Assembly (NCBI GenBank): GCA_016721305.1
Contig: JADKIH010000014.1
Location: 1 to 64,000, forward strand
Source: Bacteroidota bacterium
GTDB taxonomy: Bacteria; Bacteroidota; Bacteroidia; AKYH767-A; 2013-40CM-41-45
Length of the DNA stretch: 64,000 nt
Direction of reading: 5' to 3'
The notes under the pieces are model-generated. The model saw only the letters and a program-made list of their open reading frames with translations, ran no database searches and was not told the origin of the DNA. Position numbers and translations under genes: made by a program. How positions within the stretch are numbered: the first letter of the stretch is position 1; every line of letters begins with the position of its first letter. This document shows positions 28,153 through 37,439 of this stretch, in pieces.

Positions 28153-30756
28153 TTAACTTAAGAATGAATCCGCTTTTTTGAGAGCAATCGAAAGTCCTTC
28201 AGGATTTTTACCTCCTGCCGTCGCATAAAATGGTTGGCCTCCGCCGCCGCCCTGAATATCCTTGGCCAACTCCCGAATAATCTGTGTGGCATTCATTTTC
28301 TTATCACTTACTAAATTGTCAGATACTATCAGACTTAACAGTGCTTTCCCGTCAACGGTTGTCCCTGCTAAAAAGAATAAGTTGTCGATCTGATTTTTCA
28401 ATTCGAAGGAAAGGTTCTTCAATGCTTCAGCCGATGGAATTTCAATCTGCTCAACAATAACATTGATGCCATTTACTGATCTTACTTTTCCAATGAGTTC
28501 TTTCTTGATCTGCTGCGTCTTTTCGTTTGAGAATGCATTGATCTTATCCTGCAATTGTGTGTTCTCGTCAATAAGCGACTGCACACGTTGAACTAAATCT
28601 TTCGGATTCTTCAAAAGTTCACGTAAAGCATCTAATTGCTTTTGTTGCTCTTCAAAATAGCTTTCAGCTTTGTCGGCAGTGATAGCTTCTATGCGTCGTA
28701 CGCCTGCGGCAACTGCTCCTTCTGAAACAATTTTCATTAAACCGATTTCACCTGTCGCCTTTACGTGAGTTCCTCCGCATAATTCGATTGAATATTTCGG
28801 ATCAAAAGTGATCACGCGAACAAACTCTCCATATTTCTCACCAAACAATGCCATCGCTCCCATATCCATCGCTTGCTGGACAGGTACGTTGCGCTTTTCA
28901 TCGAGAAGAATGTTCTCGCGAATTTTCTCATTCACGAGCTTTTCAATTTGCTTAACTTCTTCATCAGTGACTTTCGTAAAGTGCGAAAAGTCAAACCGTG
29001 TCTGATTTTCATTCACGAGCGATCCTTTCTGATTCACATGTGTGCCAAGTACTTTTTTCAAAGCCGAGTGGAGCAGGTGAGTGGCAGAGTGATTATTGGT
29101 AATCATTTTTCGGCGCGATTCGTTTACACGACTGTAAAAAGAGGCGCTTACGTCTTTAGGGAGTTTATCTGTGAAATGAATAATCAGATTGTTCTCTTTC
29201 TGTGTGTCGGTAATGTAAATTTTTTCACCGTCAAATTCGAGCACTCCCGTATCGCCAACCTGACCACCGCTCTCTGCATAAAATGGAGTGCGATTTAAAA
29301 CTAACTGGTATTGTTCTTTTCCTTTTGCTTTCACTTTGCGATAACGGAGGATCTCCGATTCGCAGTGCAATTCATCGTAACCGACAAATTCAACCGCTTC
29401 TTCATCACGGACAATTACCCAGTCATCTGTATCAACTGCTGCCGCTGCACGGGAGCGTTCTTTTTGTTGCTGCAGACATTTGTTAAATCCGTCCATGTCG
29501 ACTTCCATTCCTTTTTCTCTCGCCATCAATTCGGTGAGATCGATTGGGAAGCCATATGTGTCGAATAATTCGAAAGCAAATTCACCTGCAACGGCTTTGC
29601 CTTTGTAATCTTCAAATTTGCGAATACCTGTTTCAAGCGTACGAAGGAAGGCTGATTCTTCTTCCTGTATCACACGGATGACAAAATCTTGCTGAGCTTT
29701 CAATTCCGGGAACACATCTTTGAACTGCTCAGCCAAAATCGGCACGAGCTTATGTAAAAATGGTTCTTTGAAATTGAGGAATGTAAACGCATAACGAACG
29801 GCACGACGAAGAATTCGTCGAATCACATAACCTGCTTTGTTATTACTCGGTAATTGTCCGTCGGAAATCGCCAGTGCAATAGCACGAATATGATCCGACA
29901 TTACGCGCATCGCGATGTCAGTCTTTTCATCTAAGCCATATTTAACACCTGACGTAACAGCAATGAATTGAATCATCGGCTGAAATACATCAGTGTCATA
30001 ATTCGAAGTCTTCCCCTGCATCGCCATACACAAACGTTCGAAACCCATTCCGGTATCGACGTGTTGCGCAGGTAATTTTTCCAGACTACCATCGGCTTTG
30101 CGATTGAACTCCATGAACACATTGTTCCAGATTTCAATCACCTGAGGATGGCTTGTATTCACCATCGTTGCTCCCGGGATTTTTTTTCTTTCTTCCTCAG
30201 AACGTAAGTCGATATGAATTTCTGAGCACGGACCACACGGACCTGTTGCACCCATTTCCCAGAAATTGTCTTTTTTATTTCCACGAAGAATTCTGTCTTC
30301 GGCAATTACCTTTTTCCAATGATCATGACTCTCCTGATCGAAAGCCAGATTTTCTTTAGCATCGCCTTCGAAAACCGTTACGTAAAGGCGATCTTTCGGA
30401 AGCTTGTATACCTCCGTGAGCAATTCCCAACTCCAGGCAATTGCTTCCGTTTTGAAATAATCGCCAAACGACCAGTTTCCTAACATCTCGAACATCGTAT
30501 GGTGATACGTGTCGATTCCAACTTCCTCAAGATCATTGTGTTTGCCTGATACACGGAGACATTTCTGGGTATTGGCTATGCGTTTGTATTTTGCCGGGGC
30601 GTTTCCGAGAAAAATATCTTTGAATTGATTCATACCTGCATTGGTAAACATCAATGTAGGGTCGTTTTTTACTACCATTGGGGCAGAAGGCACAATATGG
30701 TGGCCTTTACTCTTAAAAAACTCAAGGAATGCAGTACGGATTTCAGCCGAAGTCAT
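28153..30756 (-). CDS. alaS: Alanine-tRNA ligase
   Basis: Class II synthetase that charges tRNA-Ala and edits mischarged Ser or Gly. Starting at the ATG at 30754-30756 it has 867 residues; an adjacent ATG one codon upstream is equally possible. Class II motifs are in the N-terminal domain (M-F-T-N-A-G-M-N-Q-F-K-D-I-F-L-G; W-E-M-G-A-T-G-P-C-G-P-C-S-E-I-H). The editing domain has H-S-A-T-H-L-L-H and C-G-G-T-H, the zinc-binding elements. The C-terminal part ends with G-G-G-G-Q-P-F-Y-A-T-A-G-G, as usual. The length is normal. The M23 peptidase gene is divergently transcribed, a common neighbourhood in Bacteroidota. Confidence 0.97.
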   Translation of the reverse strand: MTSAEIRTAFLEFFKSKGHHIVPSAPMVVKNDPTLMFTNAGMNQFKDIFLGNAPAKYKRIANTQKCLRVSGKHNDLEEVGIDTYHHTMFEMLGNWSFGDYFKTEAIAWSWELLTEVYKLPKDRLYVTVFEGDAKENLAFDQESHDHWKKVIAEDRILRGNKKDNFWEMGATGPCGPCSEIHIDLRSEEERKKIPGATMVNTSHPQVIEIWNNVFMEFNRKADGSLEKLPAQHVDTGMGFERLCMAMQGKTSNYDTDVFQPMIQFIAVTSGVKYGLDEKTDIAMRVMSDHIRAIALAISDGQLPSNNKAGYVIRRILRRAVRYAFTFLNFKEPFLHKLVPILAEQFKDVFPELKAQQDFVIRVIQEEESAFLRTLETGIRKFEDYKGKAVAGEFAFELFDTYGFPIDLTELMAREKGMEVDMDGFNKCLQQQKERSRAAAAVDTDDWVIVRDEEAVEFVGYDELHCESEILRYRKVKAKGKEQYQLVLNRTPFYAESGGQVGDTGVLEFDGEKIYITDTQKENNLIIHFTDKLPKDVSASFYSRVNESRRKMITNNHSATHLLHSALKKVLGTHVNQKGSLVNENQTRFDFSHFTKVTDEEVKQIEKLVNEKIRENILLDEKRNVPVQQAMDMGAMALFGEKYGEFVRVITFDPKYSIELCGGTHVKATGEIGLMKIVSEGAVAAGVRRIEAITADKAESYFEEQQKQLDALRELLKNPKDLVQRVQSLIDENTQLQDKINAFSNEKTQQIKKELIGKVRSVNGINVIVEQIEIPSAEALKNLSFELKNQIDNLFFLAGTTVDGKALLSLIVSDNLVSDKKMNATQIIRELAKDIQGGGGGQPFYATAGGKNPEGLSIALKKADSFLS

Positions 30757-30941
30757 CATGATAATAGAATTGTGAGAAGTCGTTACCTGGTGTATATTTG
30801 CATGCACAATCAGGCTGGGCGAAGATAATCAGGAATAGCGAATTTTATCATTCTTATTGCAAAATACGAGTGAGAAAGCTCTTTCTAAGTGGTATTTTGA
30901 ACCGCTTCTTTCTTATTGTCAAAACCAATTAAGTACAACTA

Positions 30942-31913
30942 ATGCCAAACGTAAAATATCACTTTAACACGGCGACGCTGAAATATGAGCGTGTGATCGT
31001 GAGCTGGAAAAAACGGCTCCTGAGGTGGTTTGGCTGGTTGGCTACTGCGGTGGTTTTTGGTGCGTTAATCATGCTCTTTGCTTACAACTTTTTTGATTCG
31101 CCAAAGGAAAAACGATTAAAACGTCAGCTGGAAGAAACTTCGTATCAACTCGAAATCCTTAAACAAAGAACCGATCAGGTTGAAGATGTTTTAAGAGATA
31201 TTCAGGAGCGCGATAATACGATCTACCGTGTCATATTTGAGACTGAACCAATCCCTGCATCAGTTCGTGAAGCCGGCTTCGGTGGAGTAGACCGGTATAA
31301 CAAACTGCGTGATTACTACGATGCCGATTTAGTAGTTGATGTTTCTAAACGCGTTGATCAAATTTCAAAACAATTGTATGTGCAGTCGAAATCATTCGAC
31401 GAGGTTTGGGACCTGGTTAAAAATAAAGCCGCCATGCTAGCCGCTATCCCTGCTATTCAGCCTGTAGCCAATAAGGATTTAAAACGCGTGGCTTCCGGTT
31501 ATGGCTGGCGTATCCACCCAATCTACAAAACCGAAATGATGCACACGGGAATGGATTTTACAGCACCAATAGGAACTGAAATCCATGCTACCGGTAATGG
31601 CGTAGTCAGTAAAGTGGAAATGGACGGAAGAGGCTATGGTAACAACGTAATCATCAACCACGGCTACGGCTATGAAACGCTTTATGGACACATGAGCAAA
31701 ATTCTCATTCGTCCCGGTCAAAAGATTTCCCGAGGTGATCTCATCGGCTACGTGGGAAATACCGGCTCCTCTACCGGACCTCACCTGCATTACGAAGTCC
31801 GCAAAAACGGTAATCCCGTGAACCCGGTTAACTTCTATTATAACGACCTCAGTCCTGAAGAATACGCTAAGATGCTCGAAATTTCTTCGAAGGCGGGACA
31901 GGCGTTTGATTAG
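30942..31913 (+). CDS. M23 family metallopeptidase, membrane anchored
   Basis: A 323-residue cell-wall peptidase. A basic N-terminus is followed by one membrane helix (about 31-49), a coiled coil (about 53-95) and a C-terminal LytM/M23 domain. Zinc ligands and catalytic residues are His201 and Asp205 (in H-T-G-M-D), His250 (in L-Y-G-H-M-S-K) and His283 (in H-L-H-Y-E-V). It should cut peptide bridges in peptidoglycan during growth or division. It is divergent from alaS and followed by a MerR-family gene. All metal ligands are present, so it is expected to be active. Confidence 0.91.
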   Translation: MPNVKYHFNTATLKYERVIVSWKKRLLRWFGWLATAVVFGALIMLFAYNFFDSPKEKRLKRQLEETSYQLEILKQRTDQVEDVLRDIQERDNTIYRVIFETEPIPASVREAGFGGVDRYNKLRDYYDADLVVDVSKRVDQISKQLYVQSKSFDEVWDLVKNKAAMLAAIPAIQPVANKDLKRVASGYGWRIHPIYKTEMMHTGMDFTAPIGTEIHATGNGVVSKVEMDGRGYGNNVIINHGYGYETLYGHMSKILIRPGQKISRGDLIGYVGNTGSSTGPHLHYEVRKNGNPVNPVNFYYNDLSPEEYAKMLEISSKAGQAFD

Positions 31914-32052
31914 ACGATTAGACTGATTAGCTGATTAGCTGATGAAGGCGCTCTGAAATTTCGTCACCATACATCGAACTATTTGTTTTTATACCGTCAG
32001 TAGGTGTAGCTCAATCATTAGCTAATCAGCTAATCGTCTAATCAGCTAATCG
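31908..32052. repeat. Separated inverted repeat of GATTAGCT units
   Basis: GATTAGACGATTAGACTGAT-type units start at the M23 stop codon and run to 31943; the approximate reverse complement, of TTAGCTAATCAGCTAATCG type, lies at 32014-32052. About 70 unrepeated bases separate the arms. The arms pair with small mismatches and gaps, giving a long stem. No gene lies in the 252-base gap. The left arm covers the last codons of the M23 gene. Confidence 0.65.
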
Positions 32053-32165
32053 ATTCGGGGCCAACGTTATCAACCCCTCCCGGTTATTAACCCAACGGCC
32101 GATGCGAAAATATTCTTTGCCAAAATCTGAAATCATCGTATATTCGTCAACAAACCCTCAGAGTT

Positions 32166-32618
32166 ATGCCGTACAAAGAGAAAGAAATCGAAAAACTGTA
32201 TTTTTCCATTGGTGAAGTGGCTTCTATGTTTAATGTGAACACTTCTCATATCCGTTTTTGGTCAAAGGAATTCGACGTTATTCGCCCGGCTACCAATAAA
32301 AAAGGTAACCGTATGTACACACAATCTGATATCGAGAACTTCAAGAAAATTTATCATCTCGTGAAGGAAAAAGGGTTTACTCTGAAAGGTGCAAAGACTG
32401 AATTGAAAGATAACAAGCTTTCAAAATTGCGCCAGGAAGAGGTGATGACGGTTCAGGGTGTTGAACTGGCTGACAATCCACTCGAACTTCCTCTTTTTAC
32501 TTCCGCAAATTCATATCAGGATTCTTTCGTCGACAAAATTGCTCTCAAGAATTCGCTTTCTAAAATCAAATCATCGCTGCTTGATATGCAACGTGAGTTG
32601 AGTTTGATGGAAGCTTAA
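32166..32618 (+). CDS. MerR family transcriptional regulator
   Basis: A 150-residue DNA-binding protein. The N-terminal winged helix-turn-helix runs from residue 9 to about 80, with Y-F-S-I-G-E-V-A-x-M-F-x-V-N-x-S-x-I-R-F-W-S-K-E-F and the wing residues N-K-K-G-N-R-M-Y-T. The C-terminal part forms a coiled coil for dimerisation. There are no metal-binding Cys residues, so it is not a metal sensor. It lies in a conserved place beside the M23 and alaS genes, but its target is not visible. A promoter was not recognised. Confidence 0.88.
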   Translation: MPYKEKEIEKLYFSIGEVASMFNVNTSHIRFWSKEFDVIRPATNKKGNRMYTQSDIENFKKIYHLVKEKGFTLKGAKTELKDNKLSKLRQEEVMTVQGVELADNPLELPLFTSANSYQDSFVDKIALKNSLSKIKSSLLDMQRELSLMEA

Positions 32619-32622
32619 ATTG

Positions 32623-32651
32623 AATTAGCTAATTAGCTAATTAGCTAATTA
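32623..32651. repeat. AATTAGCT tandem repeat
   Basis: Three to four head-to-tail copies of AATTAGCT, itself part of the palindrome TTAGCTAA, fill the 39-base gap between merR and the S46 peptidase gene. The unit is related to that of the inverted repeat at 31908-32052. Confidence 0.65.
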
Positions 32652-32657
32652 CTTTTC

Positions 32658-34696
32658 ATGAAACGTCTCCTCTCCCTCTTAGCCTTCCTTCCTTTACTTG
32701 CGTTCTCCAAAGAAGGAATGTGGCTGCCTCATTTACTTGAACAAATCAATCAATCGGATATGCAACAGTTAGGTTTGCAAATTCCGGTTCAGGAAATCTA
32801 TAGCATCAATCAATCTTCGCTGAAAGATGCTGTCGTACAATTTGGTGCAGGTTGTACGGGCGAATTAATTTCACCTCAGGGATTGCTGGTTACAAATCAC
32901 CATTGTGGCTTTTCACAGATTCAATCTCTTAGCACGATCGAAAAAAATTATCTCGAAGATGGTTTCTGGGCAAAAAGCTTTTCCGAGGAAATGCCATGTC
33001 CCGGGCTATCAGTTACTTTTATTCGTGAAATCCGCGATGTAAGCTCTATAGTTCTAAAAGATATTTCAAATGATACTCCGGAAGATATTCGCGCAAAACA
33101 AATTAAAAGTCGAAGCGATAGTCTTGAAAAATCCCTTACTGTAAAATCGGTAAAAGGATTGGTTCGATCTTTCAATTCCGGAAATGAATATTATCTTTTT
33201 ATCACCGAAGTTTTCAAAGATATTCGCTTCGTAGGAGCGCCGCCTTCACAACTGGGGAAATACGGCGGAGAAACCGATAACTGGGTATGGCCGCGTCATA
33301 CGTGCGATTTCTCTCTCTTCCGGATTTATGTCGATTCAGCGAATCATGCTGCCGATTATTCTCCCAAGAATGTTCCTTTCAAAGCTTCGCGCTTTCTGAC
33401 AATCAATATCGGAGAAAAGAAAGAAGGCGATTATGTGATGGTGTACGGCTTTCCGGGACGAACAAGCGAATACCTTTCTTCCTCTTCCCTCGATATTATC
33501 TATTCTTGCAATACGCTGCTAAATTCAGAACACTCGAGAATTATTATAAGAAATGGAAGGGCGAGATCCTTGGCCTGAAAAAATTTAATGTCGGTCAAGT
33601 GAAGACTGACTACGAGTCAGCAATGACGAAGAGTAATCCCGCCATTCGCCCGATTCTCGATAGCCTGAGTTTTTACAACGAGCAATACAAGCCACTTGCT
33701 TTTGTCAGTGACTACTACACAGAAGCTTTATCAGCCGTCGAACTGCTCGGCCTCGCAGGGCAATACAAGAATCTCGTTGCTCTATGCAATTCTGATACTA
33801 TTCCGGATTCGCTCATTACTGCTGAAATAAATAAAATTAAAAGCGGTCTTAAAGGTGCTTACCGGAATTATTCACTTACCACTGATAAAAGCGTTGCACA
33901 TTCTTTAATCGCAATGTCGCTCGTGAAGTTAAAGAAGGAAAATTTGCCACTCGACCTTAAGCAATTTTCGTACGACCACTCAGGCGTTACTTCGTATATA
34001 GAAAAGATGTATTCAAAATCGATTTTTCGCGACTCTGTTTCGGCGTCCGATTTTCTCTCGCATTTTTCGCGACGAAAGGTTAAGAAACTGAAAAATGATC
34101 CTGCTTATCGTCTCTACGCTGAGTTGAACTTGCTTACCATTGACTTGCAGAATTCCATCGATAGGCTTACTTCCTCACTTAACCGATTCCAGCGAATGTA
34201 CTTTGCCGAGCTTCGAAAAACTGATTCTTCCCGTCGCTTTTATCCCGATGCAAATAGTACGCTGCGTTTGTCCTATGGCCAAATTCAATCTATGTCTCCT
34301 GCCGATGGAAAAATTTACAATTGGTTCACCACAGCCGATGGTCTGCTTGCAAAATTCGACAATTCAAATCCGGATTTTAAAATGCCTGAAAAAATGGTGT
34401 CTCTCCTGAAAGCGAAAGACTATGGCCGATTTGCAATTAAAGGTGTTCTCCCCGTTGCTTTCATTTCATCGCTTCACACAACGGGTGGTAATTCGGGTAG
34501 CCCTGTACTTGATGCTAAAGGACAACTGGTCGGAATTAACTACGATCGTGTCTGGGAAGGAATCATGAGCGACCTATATTACGATGTAACCTATTGCCGA
34601 AATATCGCTCTTGATGTTCGCTACTTTTTATTCGTGATTGAAAAATACGGAAATGCCACTCGACTTACCGATGAAATGACTATTGTCGGCAATTGA
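32658..34696 (+). CDS. S46 family dipeptidyl-peptidase (frameshifted, internal loss)
   Basis: Exported serine exopeptidase that removes dipeptides in the periplasm. A signal peptide (residues 1-17) leads to the chymotrypsin-like fold. The catalytic His is in T-N-H-H-C-G (near residue 80), the acidic N-W-V-W-P-R-H-T region follows, and the nucleophile is in G-G-N-S-G-S-P-V-L-D. Eighteen residues after that Ser comes Arg (in I-N-Y-D-R), the residue that in DPP11 selects Asp/Glu at P1, so an acidic specificity is expected. The frame breaks near 33506, and roughly 30-40 residues expected between T-S-E-Y-L and Q-Y-A-A-K are absent, implying loss of about 100 bases. Reconstructed length is close to 680 residues against about 710-720 for the family. 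Confidence 0.85.
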
Positions 34697-34722
34697 GAAT
34701 TCAAAATTCAGAATTTTGAATT
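34697..34722. repeat. GAATTCAAAATTC hairpin repeat
   Basis: AATTCAAAATTC (34698-34709) and GAATTTTGAATT (34711-34722) are perfect reverse complements separated by one base. The element sits right after the S46 peptidase stop and before the convergent hldD stop. It may end transcription from either side. A related copy is at 10442-10490. Confidence 0.7.
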
Positions 34723-34735
34723 ATAAATTTTGAAT

Positions 34736-35701
34736 TTAAAAGTAACGTCCGGGAATCAAGTACTCCTTCACGTAGTCAGCAACGCCTTCTTCCAATGTGT
34801 GGAATGGTTTTGTATATCCGATCGATTGAAGTTTTTTCATATTCGCTTCGGTGAAATACTGATACTTATCGCGAATATCTACAGGGGTGTCAACAAACGA
34901 AATGTTTTCTTCCTTGCCCATTGCCTTAAAAGTGTTTCTGGTCAAATCTAAAAACGTGCGTGCTTTGCCGGAGCCTAAATTGTATATACCTGAATTTTTA
35001 CGGTGTTGCATTAAGAACAGGCAAACGGAAGTCACGTCTTTCACATAAACAAAATCACGAAGTTGTTCGCCGTCTTTGTAATTTGGATTGTGAGAGCGGA
35101 ATAATTTCATTCCACCGGTTTTTAAAATCTGATGGTAGGCATGGAAAATAACAGATGCCATTCTTCCTTTATGATATTCATTTGGTCCATAAACATTGAA
35201 AAATTTCAGTCCGGCCCAGAAGTATGGTTTTCTTTCTTGCTGCAATGCCCATTTGTCGAAATCGTTTTTGGAATCACCATAAGGATTCAACGGTTTCAGT
35301 AAATGGATCCTTGATTCGTCATCATCGTAGCCATTCTCTCCATTCCCATAAGTAGCGGCAGAAGAAGCATAAACGAGTGGTAAGCCAAATTCCACGCAGA
35401 TATTCCAAATGTCTTTCGTGTAATTTAAATTCAACTCGTCGAAAATGGCCGTATTGAATTCGGTGGTATCGGTGCGAGCGCCAATATGAAATACAAATTG
35501 AACAAAGCGGTGATTTTCTTTCAACCAGTTTTTGAAATCTTTGCGATCAATTTGATGAGTAAATGTTTTGTCCGCGGTATTTTTCGCCTTTTCCGGATGC
35601 GAAAAATCATCGACGATCACTATGTCGTTAAAGCCTTCGCTGTTCAGTTTTTCAACCAAACAACTTCCAATAAAACCTGCTGCACCGGTTACAATAATCA
35701 T
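34736..35701 (-). CDS. hldD: ADP-L-glycero-D-manno-heptose 6-epimerase
   Basis: Extended short-chain dehydrogenase that makes ADP-L-glycero-D-manno-heptose for the lipopolysaccharide core, 321 residues. The NADP-binding motif is V-T-G-A-A-G-F-I-G-S-C-L. The catalytic Y-x-x-x-K is in N-P-Y-G-D-S-K, the N-Y-x-x-x-x-x-I and F-N-V-Y-G-P-N-E-Y-H-K-G-R-M-A-S motif is the usual HldD signature. The C-terminus has no break. It suggests that this organism makes heptose-containing LPS. It lies 59 bases upstream-side of mqnD; their coregulation is not clear. Confidence 0.93.
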   Translation of the reverse strand: MIIVTGAAGFIGSCLVEKLNSEGFNDIVIVDDFSHPEKAKNTADKTFTHQIDRKDFKNWLKENHRFVQFVFHIGARTDTTEFNTAIFDELNLNYTKDIWNICVEFGLPLVYASSAATYGNGENGYDDDESRIHLLKPLNPYGDSKNDFDKWALQQERKPYFWAGLKFFNVYGPNEYHKGRMASVIFHAYHQILKTGGMKLFRSHNPNYKDGEQLRDFVYVKDVTSVCLFLMQHRKNSGIYNLGSGKARTFLDLTRNTFKAMGKEENISFVDTPVDIRDKYQYFTEANMKKLQSIGYTKPFHTLEEGVADYVKEYLIPGRYF

Positions 35702-35760
35702 ACGGCAAAGAAATATATATTTTTCAATTTATTGCTAATCACTTCTACCGATTCTTCGAC

Positions 35761-36567
35761 TTATACAAAAACACTGTCGCCGGTAAACTGAAACATCTTT
35801 TCAATCGCTTCTTTACCCGCAACTCCCAGATCGATGGAGAATTCGTTCACGTAAAGCTGAATATGTTTCTTTCGAACGTTTTCGTCCATTTCCTGTGCAT
35901 GTGCTTGTACATAAGAATTGGATGAATCCGGATTGGCAAAGGCAAATTCAACACTGGCTTTCAGTATGGAGTTCACTTTTTGTTTGATATCAAACGGAAT
36001 GGATCGACGAATGGCAATTCCTCCCAACGGAATCGGAAGTCCTGTTTTCTTTTCCCATAAATCGCCTAAGTCGGCAATTTTCTTCAAACCTCTTGCTTCA
36101 TAGGTGAAACGATTTTCATGAATTATAACTCCGGCATCAACTTTTCCGTCTATAACAGCTTGCTCAATATCGGAGAAGACAAGTTCTTCCACATTCGTAA
36201 GAGTAGGGTAGAAGGTGCGAAACAGAAAGTAAGCTGTTGTGTGTTTTCCGGGGATAGCTACACTCTTAATCTCATTTTCAGGATTGGAAAATTCTTTTTT
36301 CGAAATCAGAAGTGGACCTACACCTTTGCCTAATGCACTGCCTGAGGTGAGTAATTCATAACGATCAGTAACCTGACTGAATGCAAAGAAGCTAAGCTTG
36401 GTAATATCCAGCTCGGCCGAAATCGCTTTTTTGTTTAATGTCTCTACGTCTTCAAGCACTGCCTGAAATTCTAATTCACCGGTGTTCACTTTGCCGTGAA
36501 TCATTGCATCAAACATAAATGTATCATTCGGGCAGGGCGAAAAGCCAAGCGTAAGAGTTGTCTTCAT
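35761..36567 (-). CDS. mqnD: 1,4-dihydroxy-6-naphthoate synthase
   Basis: Cytoplasmic enzyme of the futalosine route to menaquinone that turns cyclic dehypoxanthinyl futalosine into 1,4-dihydroxy-6-naphthoate. The 268-residue protein has the periplasmic-binding-protein-like fold with F-S-P-C-P-N-D-T-F near the N-terminus and the catalytic-side His in V-I-I-H-E-N-R-F-T-Y. Its ATG overlaps the mqnB stop as TGATG, so the two genes are translationally coupled. The pair shows that this organism uses futalosine rather than the classic Men pathway; other mqn genes lie outside the window. Confidence 0.94.
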   Translation of the reverse strand: MKTTLTLGFSPCPNDTFMFDAMIHGKVNTGELEFQAVLEDVETLNKKAISAELDITKLSFFAFSQVTDRYELLTSGSALGKGVGPLLISKKEFSNPENEIKSVAIPGKHTTAYFLFRTFYPTLTNVEELVFSDIEQAVIDGKVDAGVIIHENRFTYEARGLKKIADLGDLWEKKTGLPIPLGGIAIRRSIPFDIKQKVNSILKASVEFAFANPDSSNSYVQAHAQEMDENVRKKHIQLYVNEFSIDLGVAGKEAIEKMFQFTGDSVFV

Positions 36568-37184
36568 CAGAGTCGTTCAATTAGTCCTACTACTTCTTCT
36601 TTCAGATTTTTCATGGCCAGAGGAATATCCCATGCTTCTCTGTTTCTTCTTTCAACGTAATTGGAAATTGCTCTCACCTGCAGTGAAGGAATGTTCTCTC
36701 TTCCGCAAACGTAAAAGAAAGCGGCTCCTTCCATTGTCTCAACTTGCGGATTAAGTCGCTCGATTATTTTGGCAATGCTTGCGTCGTTTCCATGAACGGT
36801 ATTCACTGTTATTCCTCTAACGGTCCGGAAGTGCTTCAGTACATGCGGACGAATTTCATCGACATTCACTAAAATGTTTGTGGCTTCCAGTCCCATATGA
36901 CTGATGGTTAAAAACTGCTCACCGTCTTCTGCTCCCAATTCTGAGAAAATATCCTGAATCACTCTGACTACTTCTCCAATCGGAATCGTCCTGTCAAAAC
37001 TTCCGGCTAAACCGCAGTTCACGGCTAAATCGTATCGGTTTTTGGAAAAATGTCTCGTCAGCTCATATGCTGTTGAAACCATGCCCACTCCTGTTACAAG
37101 GAATTCCACGTTGTTTTTACGGAAAAAAGCCTCACGAAATGGAGCGATTTCCATCTCCGTGGCTGCAGTAAGCAATATTTCCAT
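36567..37184 (-). CDS. mqnB: Futalosine hydrolase
   Basis: Nucleosidase of the futalosine menaquinone route: it removes hypoxanthine from futalosine to leave dehypoxanthine futalosine. The 205-residue protein has the purine-nucleoside-phosphorylase-like fold, with A-A-T-E-M-E-I near the start, N-C-G-L-A-G-S-F-D as the nucleoside-binding loop, and V-E-T-M-E-G-A-A-F-F-Y-V-C, which includes the M-E-G residues that bind ribose. It overlaps mqnD by one base. A minus-7 box lies only 5 bases before the ATG, so the message may be nearly leaderless. Confidence 0.93.
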   Translation of the reverse strand: MEILLTAATEMEIAPFREAFFRKNNVEFLVTGVGMVSTAYELTRHFSKNRYDLAVNCGLAGSFDRTIPIGEVVRVIQDIFSELGAEDGEQFLTISHMGLEATNILVNVDEIRPHVLKHFRTVRGITVNTVHGNDASIAKIIERLNPQVETMEGAAFFYVCGRENIPSLQVRAISNYVERRNREAWDIPLAMKNLKEEVVGLIERL

Positions 37185-37188
37185 GACA

Positions 37189-37196
37189 CAAAGATA
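37189..37196 (-). promoter_or_regulatory. Possible minus-7 element of mqnB
   Basis: On the minus strand TATCTTTG matches the Bacteroidota minus-7 consensus. It ends 4 bases before the mqnB ATG, which would give a leaderless or nearly leaderless message. No TTG lies at 19 bases upstream, so the call is weak. Confidence 0.35.
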
Positions 37197-37412
37197 GTCT
37201 ATCCCATTCCCAAATGAAAATGCGGAGCGAGAATGGCATGTGGCAAAGGTATTTTAGCCGGATAGGTCCTGAAATTTAAATCTAAAGGCTATCGTAATTG
37301 AACATTCCTTCCTTTGAAGTGTTTATTCTTTAATTATGCGCAAATAAGCAGGAAATTTGGCTATTCGTGACGGATATCCATTCTGACGGCATAAAATGAA
37401 AAATGAATGCCA

Positions 37413-37420
37413 TATCTTTG
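37413..37420 (+). promoter_or_regulatory. Possible minus-7 element of the QueD/PTPS-like gene
   Basis: TATCTTTG, 20 bases before the ATG at 37440. I see no clear minus-33 TTG at the right distance. The rest of the 255-base divergent gap shows nothing else recognisable. Confidence 0.4.
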
Positions 37421-37439
37421 TAGTCACTAATTTTCGTTT

